In this document: positions 63,344 through 64,000 of the stretch, in pieces
How positions within the stretch are numbered: position 1 is the first letter of the stretch
Layout of the letters: each line of letters begins with the position of its first letter
NCBI RefSeq assembly: GCF_002018365.1
Contig: NZ_MVKX01000006.1
Coordinates: 1-64,000 of the forward strand
From: Acinetobacter amyesii
GTDB lineage: Bacteria > Pseudomonadota > Gammaproteobacteria > Pseudomonadales > Moraxellaceae
Reading direction: 5' to 3'
DNA: 64,000 nt
Translations under genes and position numbers: made by a program
Notes under the pieces: model-generated
Seen by the model: only the letters and a program-made list of their open reading frames with translations
The model's database searches: none
Told to the model about the DNA's origin: nothing

Positions 63344-64000
63344 ATGCACTCAGACTCTCCACGGGACAATAGTCCGAACTCTGTCACCACGACCTCTAGT
63401 ATTCATGATCTAAATAATCTTCTAGAGCATTATCAATCTAAGTTGAATGACGCCGTAGAAGAAGCAGAAAATCAAGATACTATCGAAAAGGGTAATATTC
63501 ATAACTATGAATTTGATCGCAAGAAATTGAAGCCAAGAACGCTTAACTTCACAAATGGTACATCCATTCATGTGAAACAAAGCCTAATCAAAATCACATC
63601 CCAAATTGATTTTATGAATGTGAGTTTCGATACCACTAAGGCGACTCAAAGAAGCTATATCAAAAAGTTTCTTACGGAAAAAATGGGGAAGAAGCATTTT
63701 ATTACTCAAGAATATAGCGATAACGTTACGGCGAATACCGATAACTTAGCTTCATGCACGTTTAACATTCGCATTCATGATGTGAACAATAAAAAGTGCA
63801 TTCATAAAATCGTCCATGCTCTTAAGAAGAATTACGGTGCATATAATTTTAGAATTAAGTGTATTGAGCTTGCGCATGACTTTTATAATGCACCACCTGA
63901 ATTCTTAACCGCTCTATTCAAATCAATTCAGTTTGATGCAGATGCACATAGCATTCGAGTTTTTAGGCTAAAGGGTGAAAATCAGACTATCCCTTATGAG
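63344..64000 (+). CDS. Possible replication initiator of the element (partial, runs off window)
   Basis: An open frame of 219 codons to the window end, starting MHSDSPRDNSPNSVTTTSS. A GTG at 63293 is the other possible start; ribosome-site support is weak for both. After a charged N-terminal helix, the segment IKCIELAHDFYNAPPEF followed by IRVFRLKG resembles the RIDLAxDF block of rolling-circle type Rep_trans initiators. That match is weak and by eye. Its place behind alpA and xis-like genes fits a satellite replication gene. The product may be something else. Confidence 0.5.
   Translation, partial: MHSDSPRDNSPNSVTTTSSIHDLNNLLEHYQSKLNDAVEEAENQDTIEKGNIHNYEFDRKKLKPRTLNFTNGTSIHVKQSLIKITSQIDFMNVSFDTTKATQRSYIKKFLTEKMGKKHFITQEYSDNVTANTDNLASCTFNIRIHDVNNKKCIHKIVHALKKNYGAYNFRIKCIELAHDFYNAPPEFLTALFKSIQFDADAHSIRVFRLKGENQTIPYE

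Larger units (their letters stand above)
60048..64000 (+). mobile_element. Left end of a tRNA-Ser-linked integrative element
   Basis: Everything from behind the tRNA to the window end is accessory: a P4-type integrase reading away from the tRNA, an AT-rich orphan gene, an AlpA-type regulator, three tiny proteins in a coupled operon, and the start of a possible replication gene. This layout is that of a phage satellite or a small integrative island. The right end and the second copy of the attachment core are not in the window, and no capsid or tail gene is seen. Confidence 0.8.

Overview
The window looks like chromosomal DNA of an Acinetobacter species (Gammaproteobacteria, Moraxellaceae). 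This rests on moderate-to-low GC, the gene order argH/algZ-algR-hemC-hemD-hemX-hemY (the Pseudomonas/Acinetobacter arrangement), the gspN-gspC-gspD order, his genes scattered in small groups, and Acinetobacter-type lipoproteins with LxAC-GGGGG starts. The assignment is from memory of families and synteny, not from a search.

Layout. 1-980: start of tuf preceded by the classical tRNA cluster Thr(TGT)-Tyr-Gly-Thr(GGT), all on the minus strand with one visible promoter. 1010-8077: trpE and gph, an FHA protein, and the type II secretion genes gspN-gspC-gspD. 8245-12894: an H-NS protein, then a thioesterase and the haem operon hemC-hemD-hemX-hemY. 12990-14821: the LytTR-type two-component pair algZ-algR, divergent from argH-yggX (14928-16655). 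16656-17317: a gene-free stretch holding a well-formed small RNA candidate. 17318-26036: pgsA, acyl-CoA thioesterase, uvrC, a stand-alone Clp-type AAA+ ATPase, a lipoprotein, a PH-like membrane protein, a globin-coupled diguanylate cyclase and an lpxO-like hydroxylase. 26510-29848: fadB-fadA.

29898-33879 is a compact, very AT-rich two-gene insert between fadA and tehB: a 5-methylcytosine DNA methyltransferase overlapping a UvrD-type helicase fused to a RecB-type nuclease. It is the best candidate for an uncharacterised restriction/defence module. A perfect 18-bp palindrome sits in its promoter region.

33959-59834 returns to core DNA: tehB, a secreted LEA-like 11-residue-repeat protein, a second diguanylate cyclase, several envelope proteins of unknown function, two tandem tRNA-Phe genes, a PanZ-like acetyltransferase, hisB-hisH, two DUF805 proteins, an RNase D-like exonuclease, hisA, transporters, thrB, hisF, a fatty acid hydroxylase with a divergent AraC regulator, aqpZ, a NUC1-type nuclease and kup.

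59957-64000 is the left end of an integrative element inserted behind tRNA-Ser(GGA): a P4-type tyrosine integrase, an unknown AT-rich gene, then a tightly packed operon with an AlpA-type regulator, small proteins and the start of a possible replication initiator that runs off the window. It carries its own control sites: twin palindromic operators 21 bp apart, a hairpin covering the alpA ribosome site, and inverted repeats bracketing the integrase leader. The other end of the element is outside the window.
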